This document shows, in pieces, positions 8,660-17,233 of a stretch of 50,424 bases of DNA (within the stretch, counting starts at the first letter, position 1; every line of letters begins with the position of its first letter). Below the pieces are notes generated by a model. It worked only from the letters and a program-made list of their open reading frames with translations, was not told the DNA's origin and did no database searches. The DNA is taken from assembly GCF_027620315.1 (NCBI RefSeq), contig NZ_JAPNNL010000031.1, positions 1-50,424 on the forward strand. The letters run 5' to 3'. The position numbers and the translations under genes were made by a program. The stretch comes from Nonomuraea corallina. Its GTDB lineage: Bacteria; Actinomycetota; Actinomycetes; Streptosporangiales; Streptosporangiaceae.

Positions 8660-10269
8660 TGCGGAGCCTCCTCCGGGGTACGGGCGCGGCCCAGGTCCAG
8701 GTCGCCGACGGCGCGCACGATGACGCGGACGGCGTTGCCCGGCAGGTAGTTGACGTGGATCTCGTCGACGTGGACGATCTCGACGCTGGACGGCACCGCC
8801 CCCGCCGAGACGGCCAGGTCGGTCGCCTCCGCGCGGGCCTGGTCCAGGACGTCGTCGCGGCTCTGCTGGGAGCCGATGAGGAACAGGCGGTCCACCTCGC
8901 CGCCGATCTGCCCGATGGCGGCGCCGATGGCGTTGGCGACGCCGTGGTGGCCGGGGATGCGGACCTCGGGCACGCCGGGCAGGTCGGGCGGCATGAGGAT
9001 GCCGCCGCCGCCGACGATGACGACGGGCAGCGGGTCGGCGCTCAGCCGCATCTGGTCGACCAGGCCGGCCACCCGCTCGGCCATCCACGCCGTACCCCTC
9101 CTGACCAGGTCGCGGTCCAGATGGCGGACCAGCGAGCGGTCGCCGAGGTCGGCCAGCCCGGCGGCGACGGCCAGGTCGGTGGCGGTCAGGGTCCGGCCGC
9201 CGAAGACGAGCGCCTCCTCGGTCAGCCGGTAGCCGACCGAGGAAGGGCCGACCCGCGGGTCCGGCCCCGGGGTGACGCGGCTGCCGCCGCCCAGGCCGAT
9301 GGAGATCACGTCCGGCATGCGGAAGTTGGTGCGCACGCCCGCGAGGTCCACGTCGGTGCCGGCCTGGCGGGGGTAGCCGCCGGTCAGCACGCCGACGTCG
9401 GTGGTGGTGCCGCCGATGTCGACCACCGCGGCGTCGGCCAGGCCGGCCAGGAACGCCGCCCCGCGCATGCTGTTGGTGGGGCCGCTGGCGAACGTCCTGA
9501 CGGGGTAGCTGCGGGTGTGCTCGGCGTCCATGAGGGTGCCGTCGTTCTGCGACAGGAACAGCGGGGCGCGCACCCCGACGGTGTCCAGCGCGGCGGCGAA
9601 GGCGTCGACGATCTCGTCGGCCAGGTCGAGCAGGCAGGCGTTGACGATGGTGGCGTTCTCCCGTTCCAGCATGCGGATGCGGCCGATCTGGTGGGAGAGG
9701 CTGACGCGCAGGTGGGGCAGTTCGGCGCGCAGGATGTCGGCGGCGGCCAGCTCGGCCTCGGCGGTGACGGGAGAGAAGACGGAGCTGATCGCCACGGTGG
9801 TGATGTCGTGCGCCGCCAGGTCGGCGGCGACCCGTTTGAGCTCGCCGGGGTCGAGCGGGGAGATGGGCCGGCCGTCGAACTCGTGGCCGCCGTGGCACAG
9901 GCGCACCAGCGGGCGGACGGCGTCGACCAGTTCGGCCGGCCAGGCGGTGGTGGGCGGCAGCGCGGCGGTGGCGGGCAGCGCGAGCCGTACGACGCCGGTA
10001 CGGGCCAGGCGGCTGCGGGTGACGAGGGCGTTGGTGAAGTGGGTGGTGCCGATCATGACGGCGGACACCCGGCCGCGGTCGAGGCGGCTGCGCTCCAGCA
10101 GCGTCGACAGCGCGGTGACGATGCCGCCGGTGACGTCGGCCGTCGTCGCCGTCTTGATCTCGGCCATCACGTTCATGTCCTGGTCGAGGAGGACGGCGTC
10201 GGTGTGGGTGCCGCCCACGTCGATCCCGATGCGCACGGTCCGGCGCTCCTGTCCGGGGGTACGGGTCAT
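8644..10269 (-). CDS. Hydantoinase/oxoprolinase family protein (HyuA-like)
   Basis: About 541 residues with an actin-like ATPase fold. The N-terminal phosphate loop is GIDVGGTHTDAVLLD and a second is VDIGGTTTDVG near residue 275; VVIVGGGGI lies toward the C-terminus. HyuA/oxoprolinase proteins hydrolyse hydantoin or 5-oxoproline rings in an ATP-dependent way. No HyuB subunit is nearby, so the DUF917 protein probably replaces it. The ATG at 10269 overlaps the permease stop (ATGA). A GTG at 10236 has an AGGAG nine bases upstream and begins directly with VRIGIDVGG, so it may be the true start. Substrate unknown. Confidence 0.87.
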   Translation of the reverse strand: MTRTPGQERRTVRIGIDVGGTHTDAVLLDQDMNVMAEIKTATTADVTGGIVTALSTLLERSRLDRGRVSAVMIGTTHFTNALVTRSRLARTGVVRLALPATAALPPTTAWPAELVDAVRPLVRLCHGGHEFDGRPISPLDPGELKRVAADLAAHDITTVAISSVFSPVTAEAELAAADILRAELPHLRVSLSHQIGRIRMLERENATIVNACLLDLADEIVDAFAAALDTVGVRAPLFLSQNDGTLMDAEHTRSYPVRTFASGPTNSMRGAAFLAGLADAAVVDIGGTTTDVGVLTGGYPRQAGTDVDLAGVRTNFRMPDVISIGLGGGSRVTPGPDPRVGPSSVGYRLTEEALVFGGRTLTATDLAVAAGLADLGDRSLVRHLDRDLVRRGTAWMAERVAGLVDQMRLSADPLPVVIVGGGGILMPPDLPGVPEVRIPGHHGVANAIGAAIGQIGGEVDRLFLIGSQQSRDDVLDQARAEATDLAVSAGAVPSSVEIVHVDEIHVNYLPGNAVRVIVRAVGDLDLGRARTPEEAPQWATT

Positions 10270-11597
10270 GGCGCCGAGGGCCGGGCCGTACCGGTCAGGC
10301 CGAGCCTGCCGGCGACCGCGTACAGGACGAAGGCCGCCATCAGGGCGTTGAGCGCCGGGATGCCCCAGGTGACGAAGTGGCCGATGAGGGCGGCGGCGGC
10401 CCAGACGACGAGCGCGGCCGGGATCCACGCGGGCGCGTGGGCGGGCAGCTCGCCGCGTTCGCGGGAGGCGTCGAGGTCGGCGCGCCAGGTGCGCACCACG
10501 TAGTACTCGGCGACCATGATGCCGGCGATGGGCGGGATGGCCACCCCCAGCAGGACCAGGAAGTCCACCAGGTGGTCGGCCATGCCGAGGGCGGCCAGCG
10601 CGGTGCCGACGACGCCGAGCGCCACGGTCACGGCGGCGCGACCGGCCCGCAGGCCGAAGGCGGTGTGCAGGGTGTTGGTGACGCCCAGGCTGGCGGCGTA
10701 GAGGTTCCAGTCGTTGACCTTCGCGGTGGCGGTGATCAGGACGAGCACGCCGACGGTGCCGGAGGTGGTGGTGACGATGGTGACGACGTCGCCGGTGCGC
10801 AGGGCGTGCGCGAGCAGGACGCCGACCAGGGCCAGGACGTACTCGCCGAGGGAGATGCCGAGGACGGTCTGCTTGACCACGTCGGCGGCGTTGCGGTTGA
10901 ACCGGCACATGTCAGGCGAGATCACGGCGCCGACGATGAACCCGCCGGCGACCAGGGTGGCGCCCTGGGCCAGGCTCATCGCCGGCCCCGCCGGCTGGGA
11001 GGCGATCAGCTCGCCGAGCGGCCGCTGCGCCAGCTCCACGCCGATGGCCCAGCCCGCCAGCGCCAGGAAGGCCGGGACGGTGATCCAGGCGGTCCAGGCC
11101 ATGCCCGCGAAGCCGTGCACGACGATCGCGGTGATCGCCAGGCCGCCGGCGATGGCCCAGATCCACGCCGGTGAGCCGCCGAGCAGGGAGGAGACGCCCT
11201 GGGCGAGCACCGCGGTCTGCACCCCGAACCAGCCCAGCAGGCAGATCGCGATCACCAGGCCGACCAGGCCGGAGCCGTACCGCCCGAACCCGGCCCAGCG
11301 GGCCAGCAGGCTGGTGGACAGGCCCTCGCGCATGCCGGCGATGCCCAGCGCGATGGCGACGACCTCGAGGATGGCGGCGCCCAGGGTGACGGCGAGGACG
11401 GCCTGCCAGAAGGTCATGCCCATGCCGAGGGTGGCGCCGAGCAGGAACTGCGACAGCGCCGACAGCAGGCCGAACCGCTGGACGGCGATGGTGGTCCAGC
11501 CGTAGCGGGCGGAGGTGGGGACGCGTTCGAGCGCGTAGTCGTCGCGGGCCAGTCCGGTGTCATCAGGTAAGCCGACGGAAGCGGGGGGTTGCGCCAT
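10266..11597 (-). CDS. NCS1 family permease (cytosine/purine/hydantoin type)
   Basis: A membrane protein of 443 residues with about twelve hydrophobic helices. It resembles CodB/purine-cytosine permeases: the soluble N-terminus is followed by YGWTTIAVQRFGLLSALSQF, and GGFIVGAVISPDMCRF near residue 220 is a typical NCS1 block. It probably symports a pyrimidine, allantoin or hydantoin with a cation. It is the first gene of the operon with the HyuA-like and DUF917 proteins, so the imported compound is likely the hydantoin-like substrate they attack. The ATG at 11597 follows AAGGA at six bases. Confidence 0.9.
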   Translation of the reverse strand: MAQPPASVGLPDDTGLARDDYALERVPTSARYGWTTIAVQRFGLLSALSQFLLGATLGMGMTFWQAVLAVTLGAAILEVVAIALGIAGMREGLSTSLLARWAGFGRYGSGLVGLVIAICLLGWFGVQTAVLAQGVSSLLGGSPAWIWAIAGGLAITAIVVHGFAGMAWTAWITVPAFLALAGWAIGVELAQRPLGELIASQPAGPAMSLAQGATLVAGGFIVGAVISPDMCRFNRNAADVVKQTVLGISLGEYVLALVGVLLAHALRTGDVVTIVTTTSGTVGVLVLITATAKVNDWNLYAASLGVTNTLHTAFGLRAGRAAVTVALGVVGTALAALGMADHLVDFLVLLGVAIPPIAGIMVAEYYVVRTWRADLDASRERGELPAHAPAWIPAALVVWAAAALIGHFVTWGIPALNALMAAFVLYAVAGRLGLTGTARPSAP

Positions 11598-11704
11598 CGT
11601 TCGTCCTTTTTCGCTGGTGATGATCTACCTGCGGACAAACGCGACGTTAAAGAACGGAAGGGCCCACATCAAGGTCATCCGGCCGGATTCCTGCGACGGC
11701 GGGG

Positions 11705-11727
11705 CCCGCCGGCCGGATGCCGGCGGG
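11705..11727. terminator. Hairpin terminator after the M23 peptidase gene
   Basis: CCCGCCGGC (11705-11713) pairs perfectly with GCCGGCGGG (11719-11727) across a five-base loop. It lies just past the stop of the minus-strand M23 gene and upstream of the NCS1 permease operon, so it would insulate the two. There is no clear U-tract. Confidence 0.55.
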
Positions 11728-11742
11728 TCACGGTGGAGGCCG

Positions 11743-12705
11743 TCAGCCGAGCGGGACGACCTCCTCCGAGGTGAGGGTGGCGTAGAAGCAGCCCGTGGTG
11801 GGCAGGCTGGTCGCCGCCGGCGGCGTCACGCCGTCGTAGAGGGCCAGCAGGTAGTTCTGCGGGCACCGGCGGGTGCTGCCGGTGCGGATGCCGAAGTGCA
11901 GGTGCGGGCCGGTCGAGTTGCCGGTGTTGCCGGTCATCCCGATCAGCTGCCCGGCGCCGACCGCCGCGCCGTTGCCGACCGACCACGACGAGAAGTGGCA
12001 GTAGGTGTAGACGGCCCCGTCGGTCCCGGTCAGGTTGATGCCGCGCCCGCACGAGCTGTCGTCGATGACCGTCACCGTGCCGGCGCGCACCGCGTACGCC
12101 GGGGTGCCGGTGCCGACCGGCAGGTCGATGGCGGGATAGTCGTGGTGCGGGTCGTCGTACTCGCTGCGCGGCAGCGCGGTCCGCGGCAGGGGCAGCGCGT
12201 GCGAGACCGCCCCGGTCGAGGAGGTGATCCGGACCGCGTCGGCGACGACGTAGCCCGGCTGACTGGTCCAGCGGCTGACGCCGACCACGTTGTAGTCGCC
12301 GGCCGCCAGGGTGAACGTGCCGATGCCGACCCAGCGGCCGCCGTTGGCGCGCTGGTCGACGGCCACGCTGCGGACGCCGCCCGTGGTCGCCACCATGAAC
12401 GGGGTGGCGCTGTTGTAGCCGGGGTCGGCCGGGTACCAGACCTCGACCAGGTGGGCCCCGGCCTCGGCGATGGACGCCTTGAACCAGGCGGCGTCGCTCA
12501 CGGCGGTGTTCGGGGTGGCGAACCGGTAGTCCCCGCCGTGCCGCTGCGTGGACCAGGCCGACGTGCCCCAGTCGGCACTGGCGGCGAAACGGCCGGCGGT
12601 CGCGTTGTCGACGGTGGTGGTCGCGGCCGCGGCGGGCTGCGCGGGCCCGGTCAGGACCAGGGAGGCGGCCACGACGGCGGATAACCAACGACTGATGATC
12701 TTCAC
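11743..12705 (-). CDS. Secreted M23 family metallopeptidase with N-terminal golvesin-like domain
   Basis: A protein of 320 residues. A Sec signal peptide (MKIISRWLSAVVAASLVLTG, then PAQPAAAA) is followed at about 35-150 by a golvesin/Xly-type beta-sandwich (TTTVDNATAGRF, then WVGIGTFTLAAGDYNVV). The LytM/M23 domain has HHDYPAIDLP (H-x3-D zinc site) and the GPHLHFG motif. The likely function is an extracellular peptidoglycan endopeptidase. The GTG at 12705 is chosen because AAGGGA lies six bases upstream and it gives a clean signal peptide. It is transcribed alone, ending in the hairpin at 11705-11727. Confidence 0.88.
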   Translation of the reverse strand: MKIISRWLSAVVAASLVLTGPAQPAAAATTTVDNATAGRFAASADWGTSAWSTQRHGGDYRFATPNTAVSDAAWFKASIAEAGAHLVEVWYPADPGYNSATPFMVATTGGVRSVAVDQRANGGRWVGIGTFTLAAGDYNVVGVSRWTSQPGYVVADAVRITSSTGAVSHALPLPRTALPRSEYDDPHHDYPAIDLPVGTGTPAYAVRAGTVTVIDDSSCGRGINLTGTDGAVYTYCHFSSWSVGNGAAVGAGQLIGMTGNTGNSTGPHLHFGIRTGSTRRCPQNYLLALYDGVTPPAATSLPTTGCFYATLTSEEVVPLG

Positions 12706-12828
12706 GACGGTTCCCTTGGGGGGTTGAGGGATTGACGAGTGAAGGTATTCAACCAACAAGTACGTGTCAGTGAAAGATATCTACATCGATCGGTTCTCCC
12801 GGCCCAGGTCAGCAGCCGTAGCGAACCG

Positions 12829-13458
12829 CTAGACCGTGGCCGGCACGCGGCGCATGGCGCGTGCCCGCCAGATCGGGTACGCGATCGCCGTCACCACGAA
12901 GAACAGCGGCGCCGGGTGGCCGAACACGAAAAAGGCGAGCAGGACGTCGGCCACGGGCACCAGTAACACGAAGAAGGGCAGCCAGCCGGGAGGCGTGACC
13001 GTCCGGGGCCGCGCCTCCGCCCAGGGGGTGCGTCTCCAGGGTTTGGCCACCGACAGCCACGCCTGGAAGGCCACGGCCGAGGCCATCAGCAGGGTGGCGC
13101 CGAGCAGGACCGGGTCGGCGTCGCGGGTGCCGTCGGAGAGCGCCGACAGCCTGGGGCCGAGCAGGAAGATCCCCGCGTACAGCTGGGCCAGCGTGACGAC
13201 GAGCTTGATCAGCACCCACCAGTAGCGGAAGTAGCCCCACTTGGTCATCGCGGACAGCATGAGGCCGGTGAAGGCCGAGGCGTTGGCGAAGTGCAGCAGC
13301 ACCTGGTTGTCGAGTAGATGCGCCATGCGATAGCCGGCGCCGTCCCCGGTGACGGAGCTGTAGGCGCCCAGGGCGAACAGGGCCAGCGCCTGGCTCATCC
13401 AGGACACGGAGGTCACCACATGCATCCACACGAGCAGGTGACGCGACGACGGCTTCAC
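12829..13458 (-). CDS. Small integral membrane protein, function unknown
   Basis: A protein of 209 residues with about five hydrophobic segments. The first contains HLLVWMHVVTSVSWMSQAL; later ones include VLIKLVVTLAQLYAGIFLLG and the pair near the C-terminus. The His near the start of helix one and the overall shape recall DUF2269-like membrane proteins, but I cannot assign a family. The GTG at 13458 follows AAGGAG at six bases. An inverted repeat/palindrome at 13472-13492 directly upstream probably controls it. Confidence 0.8.
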   Translation of the reverse strand: MKPSSRHLLVWMHVVTSVSWMSQALALFALGAYSSVTGDGAGYRMAHLLDNQVLLHFANASAFTGLMLSAMTKWGYFRYWWVLIKLVVTLAQLYAGIFLLGPRLSALSDGTRDADPVLLGATLLMASAVAFQAWLSVAKPWRRTPWAEARPRTVTPPGWLPFFVLLVPVADVLLAFFVFGHPAPLFFVVTAIAYPIWRARAMRRVPATV

Positions 13459-13471
13459 AGGCGCTCCTTAT

Positions 13472-13492
13472 ATGTAGATCTCCTACATGTAG
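13472..13492. promoter_or_regulatory. Inverted repeat, probable repressor operator
   Basis: ATGTAG (13472-13477) and CTACAT (13483-13488) form a perfect inverted repeat with a five-base spacer. The right half overlaps a second palindrome, CTACATGTAG (13483-13492). The element lies just upstream of the ribosome site of the minus-strand membrane protein gene, in an unusually AT-rich patch. A TetR-, GntR- or PadR-type repressor is likely, but none is encoded nearby. Confidence 0.5.
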
Positions 13493-13619
13493 AAAGTCTA
13501 CTGATAAGCCAGGCGGAAGTGATCACCTCAACCCGGGGGGCGTTCGTCGACGACGGACTCCTCCGGACGGGCCCCCTTCACGTGCCGTCCATACGCTTTG
13601 CTACATTCAGTGATGAATC

Positions 13620-13997
13620 ATGTACTCACAGTCACGGACGTCGAGATGGCCACGCGCGCACGCGTGGTTCGTCGTGCTGCTCGGCTTCCTCACGATCGCG
13701 CACCTGTGGTCCCACTCCGTGTACCCGCCCGGTGACCCGCACGCGATCGTGGAGGCGATCGCCGACAGCGCGCATCACGAGCACGAGGGGGGCCACGGCG
13801 GGCAGGCCCACTCCCACCTCTTCGTGACCGCCTCCGTGACCACCGTCGCCGACGACCCGGCCGAGTGGCCCGCGGCCGTCGACCCGCCCGCCGGCTCCGC
13901 GCCCGCGCGTGTCCGGGCTCCGCGCGGACGCGCGCCTCCGGACGACTATCGCGGACGGGCCGCGCTCACCCAGACACTCGAAGTGTGCCGCTGCTGA
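13620..13997 (+). CDS. Small histidine-rich membrane-anchored protein
   Basis: A protein of 125 residues. One hydrophobic segment (WFVVLLGFLTIAHLWSH, about 16-32) is followed by a His/Glu-rich stretch, HHEHEGGHGGQAHSH (about 52-66), then a Pro/Arg-rich tail ending in CRC. The His cluster suggests metal binding outside the membrane; no family is recognised. There is no ribosome site, but a TACATT -10-like box 13 bases before the ATG would suit near-leaderless initiation. The gene may share control with the divergent membrane protein at 12829. Confidence 0.6.
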   Translation: MYSQSRTSRWPRAHAWFVVLLGFLTIAHLWSHSVYPPGDPHAIVEAIADSAHHEHEGGHGGQAHSHLFVTASVTTVADDPAEWPAAVDPPAGSAPARVRAPRGRAPPDDYRGRAALTQTLEVCRC

Positions 13998-14066
13998 GGA
14001 GGACGTGCTCCCACGTCATCCACCGTCAGCGACCTGGCGCCGCGTGCGCCGAAATGAGTGATCAGC

Positions 14067-15098
14067 ATGTCTTCGTCCATCAACGCCATGACCCCCTTGG
14101 TGGGTCAGACCCCTCTGTGCCGGATAGGGGCGCCCTTCGCGCCGTCGGGCCGGGGCTTCTGGGCCAAGCTCGAAGGCGCCAACCCCGGCGGGCTCAAGGA
14201 CCGGGCGGCCCTGCACATCGTGGAACGGGCCCGCGCGCGCGGTGACCTGCGCCCCGGCGCCACGATCGTCGAGTCCACCTCCGGCACCTTCGGGCTGGGC
14301 CTGGCCCTGGCCGGGATCACCTACGGCCACCCGGTCACCGTGGTCACCGACCCCGGCATGGAAGCGATCATCCAGACCCTGCTCGGCTCGTACGGCGTAC
14401 GGGTCGAGATGGTCACCCGGGCCCACCCGGACGGCGGCTGGCAGCAGGCGCGCCTGGACCGGGTGGCGCAGCTCCTGGCCGCCGAGCCCGGCTCGTACTG
14501 CCCCGGCCAGTACGACAACCCCGACAACGTCGAGGCCTACTCGGGCCTGGCCGACGAGCTGCACCGGCATCTCGGCCGCGTGGACGTGCTGGTGTGCAGC
14601 GTCGGCACCGGCGGCCACTCGGCCGGGGTCTCCCGGCGGCTGAGGCGGCGCGACCCGGCGCTACGCCTGGTCGGCGTGGACGCGGTCGGGTCGGCCATCT
14701 TCGGTCAGCCGGCCCGGTCCCGGCTGATGCGCGGGCTGGGCAGCAGCATCCACCCGCGCAACGTCGATCACGACGCCTTCGACGAGGTGCACTGGGTGGC
14801 GCCGCACGAGGCGGTGTGGGCCAGCCGGACCCTGGCGCAGACGCACTACGCGACCGGCGGATGGAGCGTCGGCGCGGTCAGCGTCGTCGCGGCCTGGTGC
14901 GCCAGGACCGCCCCGCCCGGCACCCGCGTCGTCGCGATCTTCCCGGACGGTCCCGCCCGCTACTACACGACCGTGTTCGACGACGCCTACTGCGCCGAGC
15001 ACCGCCTGCTCGACCGGCCGCCGAACGACGAACCCGACGAGATCAAGGAACCGGGCGAGGCCGAGGTCACCCGATGGACGCGGATGGTGATGCGCTGA
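14067..15098 (+). CDS. PLP-dependent cysteine synthase-like enzyme
   Basis: About 343 residues of the fold-type II beta-family of PLP enzymes. The PLP lysine is Lys44 in [10 protein letters not shown]. The substrate-carboxylate loop reads STSGTFG instead of the usual TSGNTG, and the phosphate-binding loop is [11 protein letters not shown]. An Asn/Thr loop change and an extended C-terminus mark it as a divergent homolog, so O-acetylserine sulfhydrylase activity should not be assumed; diaminopropionate-type or other beta-replacement products are possible. I prefer the ATG at 14067 over the GTG at 14058; neither has a strong ribosome site. The stop overlaps the MFS start (TGATG), so product export by that transporter is likely. 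Confidence 0.82.
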   Translation: MSSSINAMTPLVGQTPLCRIGAPFAPSGRGFWAKLEGANPGGLKDRAALHIVERARARGDLRPGATIVESTSGTFGLGLALAGITYGHPVTVVTDPGMEAIIQTLLGSYGVRVEMVTRAHPDGGWQQARLDRVAQLLAAEPGSYCPGQYDNPDNVEAYSGLADELHRHLGRVDVLVCSVGTGGHSAGVSRRLRRRDPALRLVGVDAVGSAIFGQPARSRLMRGLGSSIHPRNVDHDAFDEVHWVAPHEAVWASRTLAQTHYATGGWSVGAVSVVAAWCARTAPPGTRVVAIFPDGPARYYTTVFDDAYCAEHRLLDRPPNDEPDEIKEPGEAEVTRWTRMVMR

Positions 15099-16327
15099 TG
15101 TGGCGGCGCTTCATGTCGTTCGACCGCGGCGTACGGCTCCTCATGGTCAACCAGTTCGCCATCAACCTCGGCTTCTACATGCTGATGCCCTACCTCGCCG
15201 GGCACCTGTCCGGCGGGCTGCACCTCGCCGCCTGGGCGGTGGGGCTGGTGCTCGGCATGCGCAACCTCAGCCAGCAGGGGATGTTCCTGGTGGGCGGCAC
15301 GCTCGCCGACCGGCTCGGCTACCGGCCCGTCATCATCGCGGGCTGCCTGCTCCGCACCGCGGGGTTCGGCCTGCTGGGGTTCGTGGACACGCTGCCCGCC
15401 CTGCTGGCCGCCTCCGCCATGACCGGATTCGCCGGGGCGCTGTTCAACCCGGCGGTCCGCGCGTACGTCGCGCACGGCGCCCAGGAGCGCAGGGTCGAGG
15501 CGTTCGCCCTGTTCAACGTCTTCTACCAGGCCGGGATCCTGCTCGGCCCGGTGATCGGCATGGCCCTGCTCGCGGCCGACTTCCGGCTCGTCTGCGTGGT
15601 GGCCGCGGGCGTCTTCGCGGCCCTCACCCTGCTCCAGGCGACCGCGCTGCCGCCGTGCCGCGACGAGACGCGGCGGCGGGAGGGCGTGCTGGCGGATTGG
15701 CGGGGCATCGCCACGAACCGGCGGTTCACCGCCTTCTCGCTGGCGATGATCGGCTCGTACGTCCTGTCCTTCCAGGTCTATCTGGCGCTGCCGCTGCACC
15801 TGGCCGACAGCCGGGCCGTCAGCGTGCTGTTCGTGCTGTCGGCGCTGGTGGCCCTGCTCGGCCAGCTGCGGGTGACCGACTGGGCGCGCCGTCGCTGGAC
15901 GTCCGCGCAGGCCATCGCCCGCGGCCTCGCGCTGATGGCCCTGGCGTTCGTGCCGCTGATCCCGTACGCGGTCACGGGCGTGCCGGCGCCCACGGCGGTG
16001 GTGCTGGTCTGCGCGGTGCTGCTCTCGCTGGGCACGGTGCTGACCTACCCGTTCGAGATGGACACCGTCGTCGCCCTGTCGGGCGGGCACCGGGTGGCCA
16101 CCCACTACGGCTTCTACAACACGGTCGCCGGGCTCGGCATCGCGGCGGGGAACCTGGCGGTGGGCCGGCTGCTCGACCTGGGGCCGGTCTGGGCCTGGAC
16201 CGGGCTCGTCCTCACGGGGGCGGTGAGCACGCTGGCCGTCGTGAGGCTGGACCGGGGTCCGGGCGCGTACGGCCGGCGGTCCCGCGGACGGACGCGCCGC
16301 ACCGCACCGGCCGGCACCCCACCCTGA
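15098..16327 (+). CDS. MFS exporter (MdtH/multidrug-like)
   Basis: A protein of 409 residues with about twelve membrane helices. The MFS loop 2-3 signature is present as GGTLADRLGYRPVI near residue 70. The opening is a short cytoplasmic [13 protein letters not shown]. It is a drug:proton antiporter-type member. The ATG shares one base with the stop of the cysteine-synthase-like gene, so enzyme and transporter are co-translated, consistent with export of (or self-resistance to) an amino-acid-like product. The Arg-rich C-terminal tail is encoded within a tandem repeat (16290-16396), so the tail may be a recent extension. Confidence 0.9.
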   Translation: MWRRFMSFDRGVRLLMVNQFAINLGFYMLMPYLAGHLSGGLHLAAWAVGLVLGMRNLSQQGMFLVGGTLADRLGYRPVIIAGCLLRTAGFGLLGFVDTLPALLAASAMTGFAGALFNPAVRAYVAHGAQERRVEAFALFNVFYQAGILLGPVIGMALLAADFRLVCVVAAGVFAALTLLQATALPPCRDETRRREGVLADWRGIATNRRFTAFSLAMIGSYVLSFQVYLALPLHLADSRAVSVLFVLSALVALLGQLRVTDWARRRWTSAQAIARGLALMALAFVPLIPYAVTGVPAPTAVVLVCAVLLSLGTVLTYPFEMDTVVALSGGHRVATHYGFYNTVAGLGIAAGNLAVGRLLDLGPVWAWTGLVLTGAVSTLAVVRLDRGPGAYGRRSRGRTRRTAPAGTPP

Positions 16328-16699
16328 ACCGCACGGCCCGCCGGACGCGCCGCATCGACCGGTGCCCGGCTCTGAACCGGACGGTCCGCCGGACGCCCGC
16401 CGGCGGGCCGTCACGGCGGCCGGCCCACTCTTCCTCTTCGTCCTCGAAGATCTCCTCGGCGACCTCGGCCGCCACGTAGCCGCCGGCCAGGCCGGCCGCG
16501 CGAGCGCCTCCAGGACCCGCTGCTGGGAGGGCAGAGGCTCGACGGCGACCAGGTCCAGGTCGCCCTTGTCGACGGCCTTGGCGACGGCCTTGGCGATGGC
16601 CGGCTCGGTCCGCGCGCCCACCGACATGCCGGGCAGCCGCACGCCTCCGGCCTCGGTGATCGGCGTCTCCCACGGCACCGCGACCTCGAACCCGACCAC
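16212..16699 (-). pseudogene. Small acidic protein gene, probably frameshifted
   Basis: A GTG at 16699 with GAGAGGGAGAG upstream opens a frame encoding VGFEVAVPWETPITEAGG, then MSVGARTEPAIAKAVAKAVD and EPLPSQQRVLEALA. After that the sense-like sequence moves to another frame, where it reads AGGYVAAEVAEEIFEDEEEE (coding about 16430-16490). The first frame instead becomes Arg/Pro-rich noise running antisense through the MFS gene. This is what a single indel near 16495 would do. The second frame continues to 16212 through a repeat region. No family is recognised. Either a real frameshift mutation or a sequencing error would explain it. Confidence 0.5.
16290..16396. repeat. Degenerate tandem repeat (units about 50 bp)
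   Basis: GGACGCGCCGC recurs at 16290 and 16343. A 25-bp block starting CTGAACCG recurs with two mismatches at 16324-16348 and 16372-16396, giving periods of 53 and 48 bp. The repeat spans the 3' end of the MFS gene and the tail of the opposing frameshifted frame. Confidence 0.65.
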
Positions 16700-16911
16700 G
16701 GTTCGTCTCTCCCTCTCGAAGATCGGTCGGCAGGTGTCAGCCGCCCGCCCAACGATCACCCTGAGGCGCGGGTTCCAGGAGACAGAGAACCATATCCCCG
16801 CAGGTAACGCGGGATGTCCCGGTCTGTTGGCGTACTTACTGGCGTGCGCCCCCCGGCGGGCCGGCCGCCGCCTTCAGACCGGCGCCGTCACCGGATCGGC
16901 GGCCCACGTGG

Positions 16912-17220
16912 TCACTGATCACGGAAACAGACGAGGTGGAATGAGCGCGCGGACGGGGTTCCGTCCGGGGCGAAGGTGTGCACCTCCATCTTGTTCGGGT
17001 CGGAGTTCAGCCCGACCGTGACCAGGCCGGGCTGAACAGGCTCCTGCATGGCGCTGCCGACGGTGGCGGCGAAGTTGGTCTTGGCCTCCCCCTGCAACGG
17101 CACTTTCCATCTGACGACGTATTTGTTCGTGCCGTCGAATTCGCAACCGTCCACGAGATAGCCGCGGACGACCGACCCATCGGCGTCGACGACACAGGCC
17201 AATCGTTTTTCGAATGCCAT
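16912..17220 (-). CDS. Small hypothetical protein divergent from the thiocyanate hydrolase operon
   Basis: A protein of 102 residues, soluble and mixed alpha/beta in composition (MAFEKRLACVVDADGSVV, then EFDGTNKYVVRWKVPL and HTFAPDGTPSARSFHLVCF). No signal peptide and no family I recognise. The ATG at 17220 has AGGAG seven to eight bases upstream; the longer frame to 17409 is the antisense of a tRNA-like sequence and the scn leader. Codon choice is less GC-biased than in flanking genes, as in the scn genes. The head-to-head position with scnB suggests a linked role, perhaps accessory, but this is inference. Confidence 0.7.
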   Translation of the reverse strand: MAFEKRLACVVDADGSVVRGYLVDGCEFDGTNKYVVRWKVPLQGEAKTNFAATVGSAMQEPVQPGLVTVGLNSDPNKMEVHTFAPDGTPSARSFHLVCFRDQ

Positions 17221-17233
17221 GATTTCGCTCCTA

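Noticed and set aside
13437..13530. Leader-peptide-like text (RRSLYVDLLHVESLL) upstream of the His-rich gene
   Set aside because: It resembles actinomycete sulfur-gene leader peptides, but arises from translating the AT-rich palindrome and has no proper start or ribosome site.
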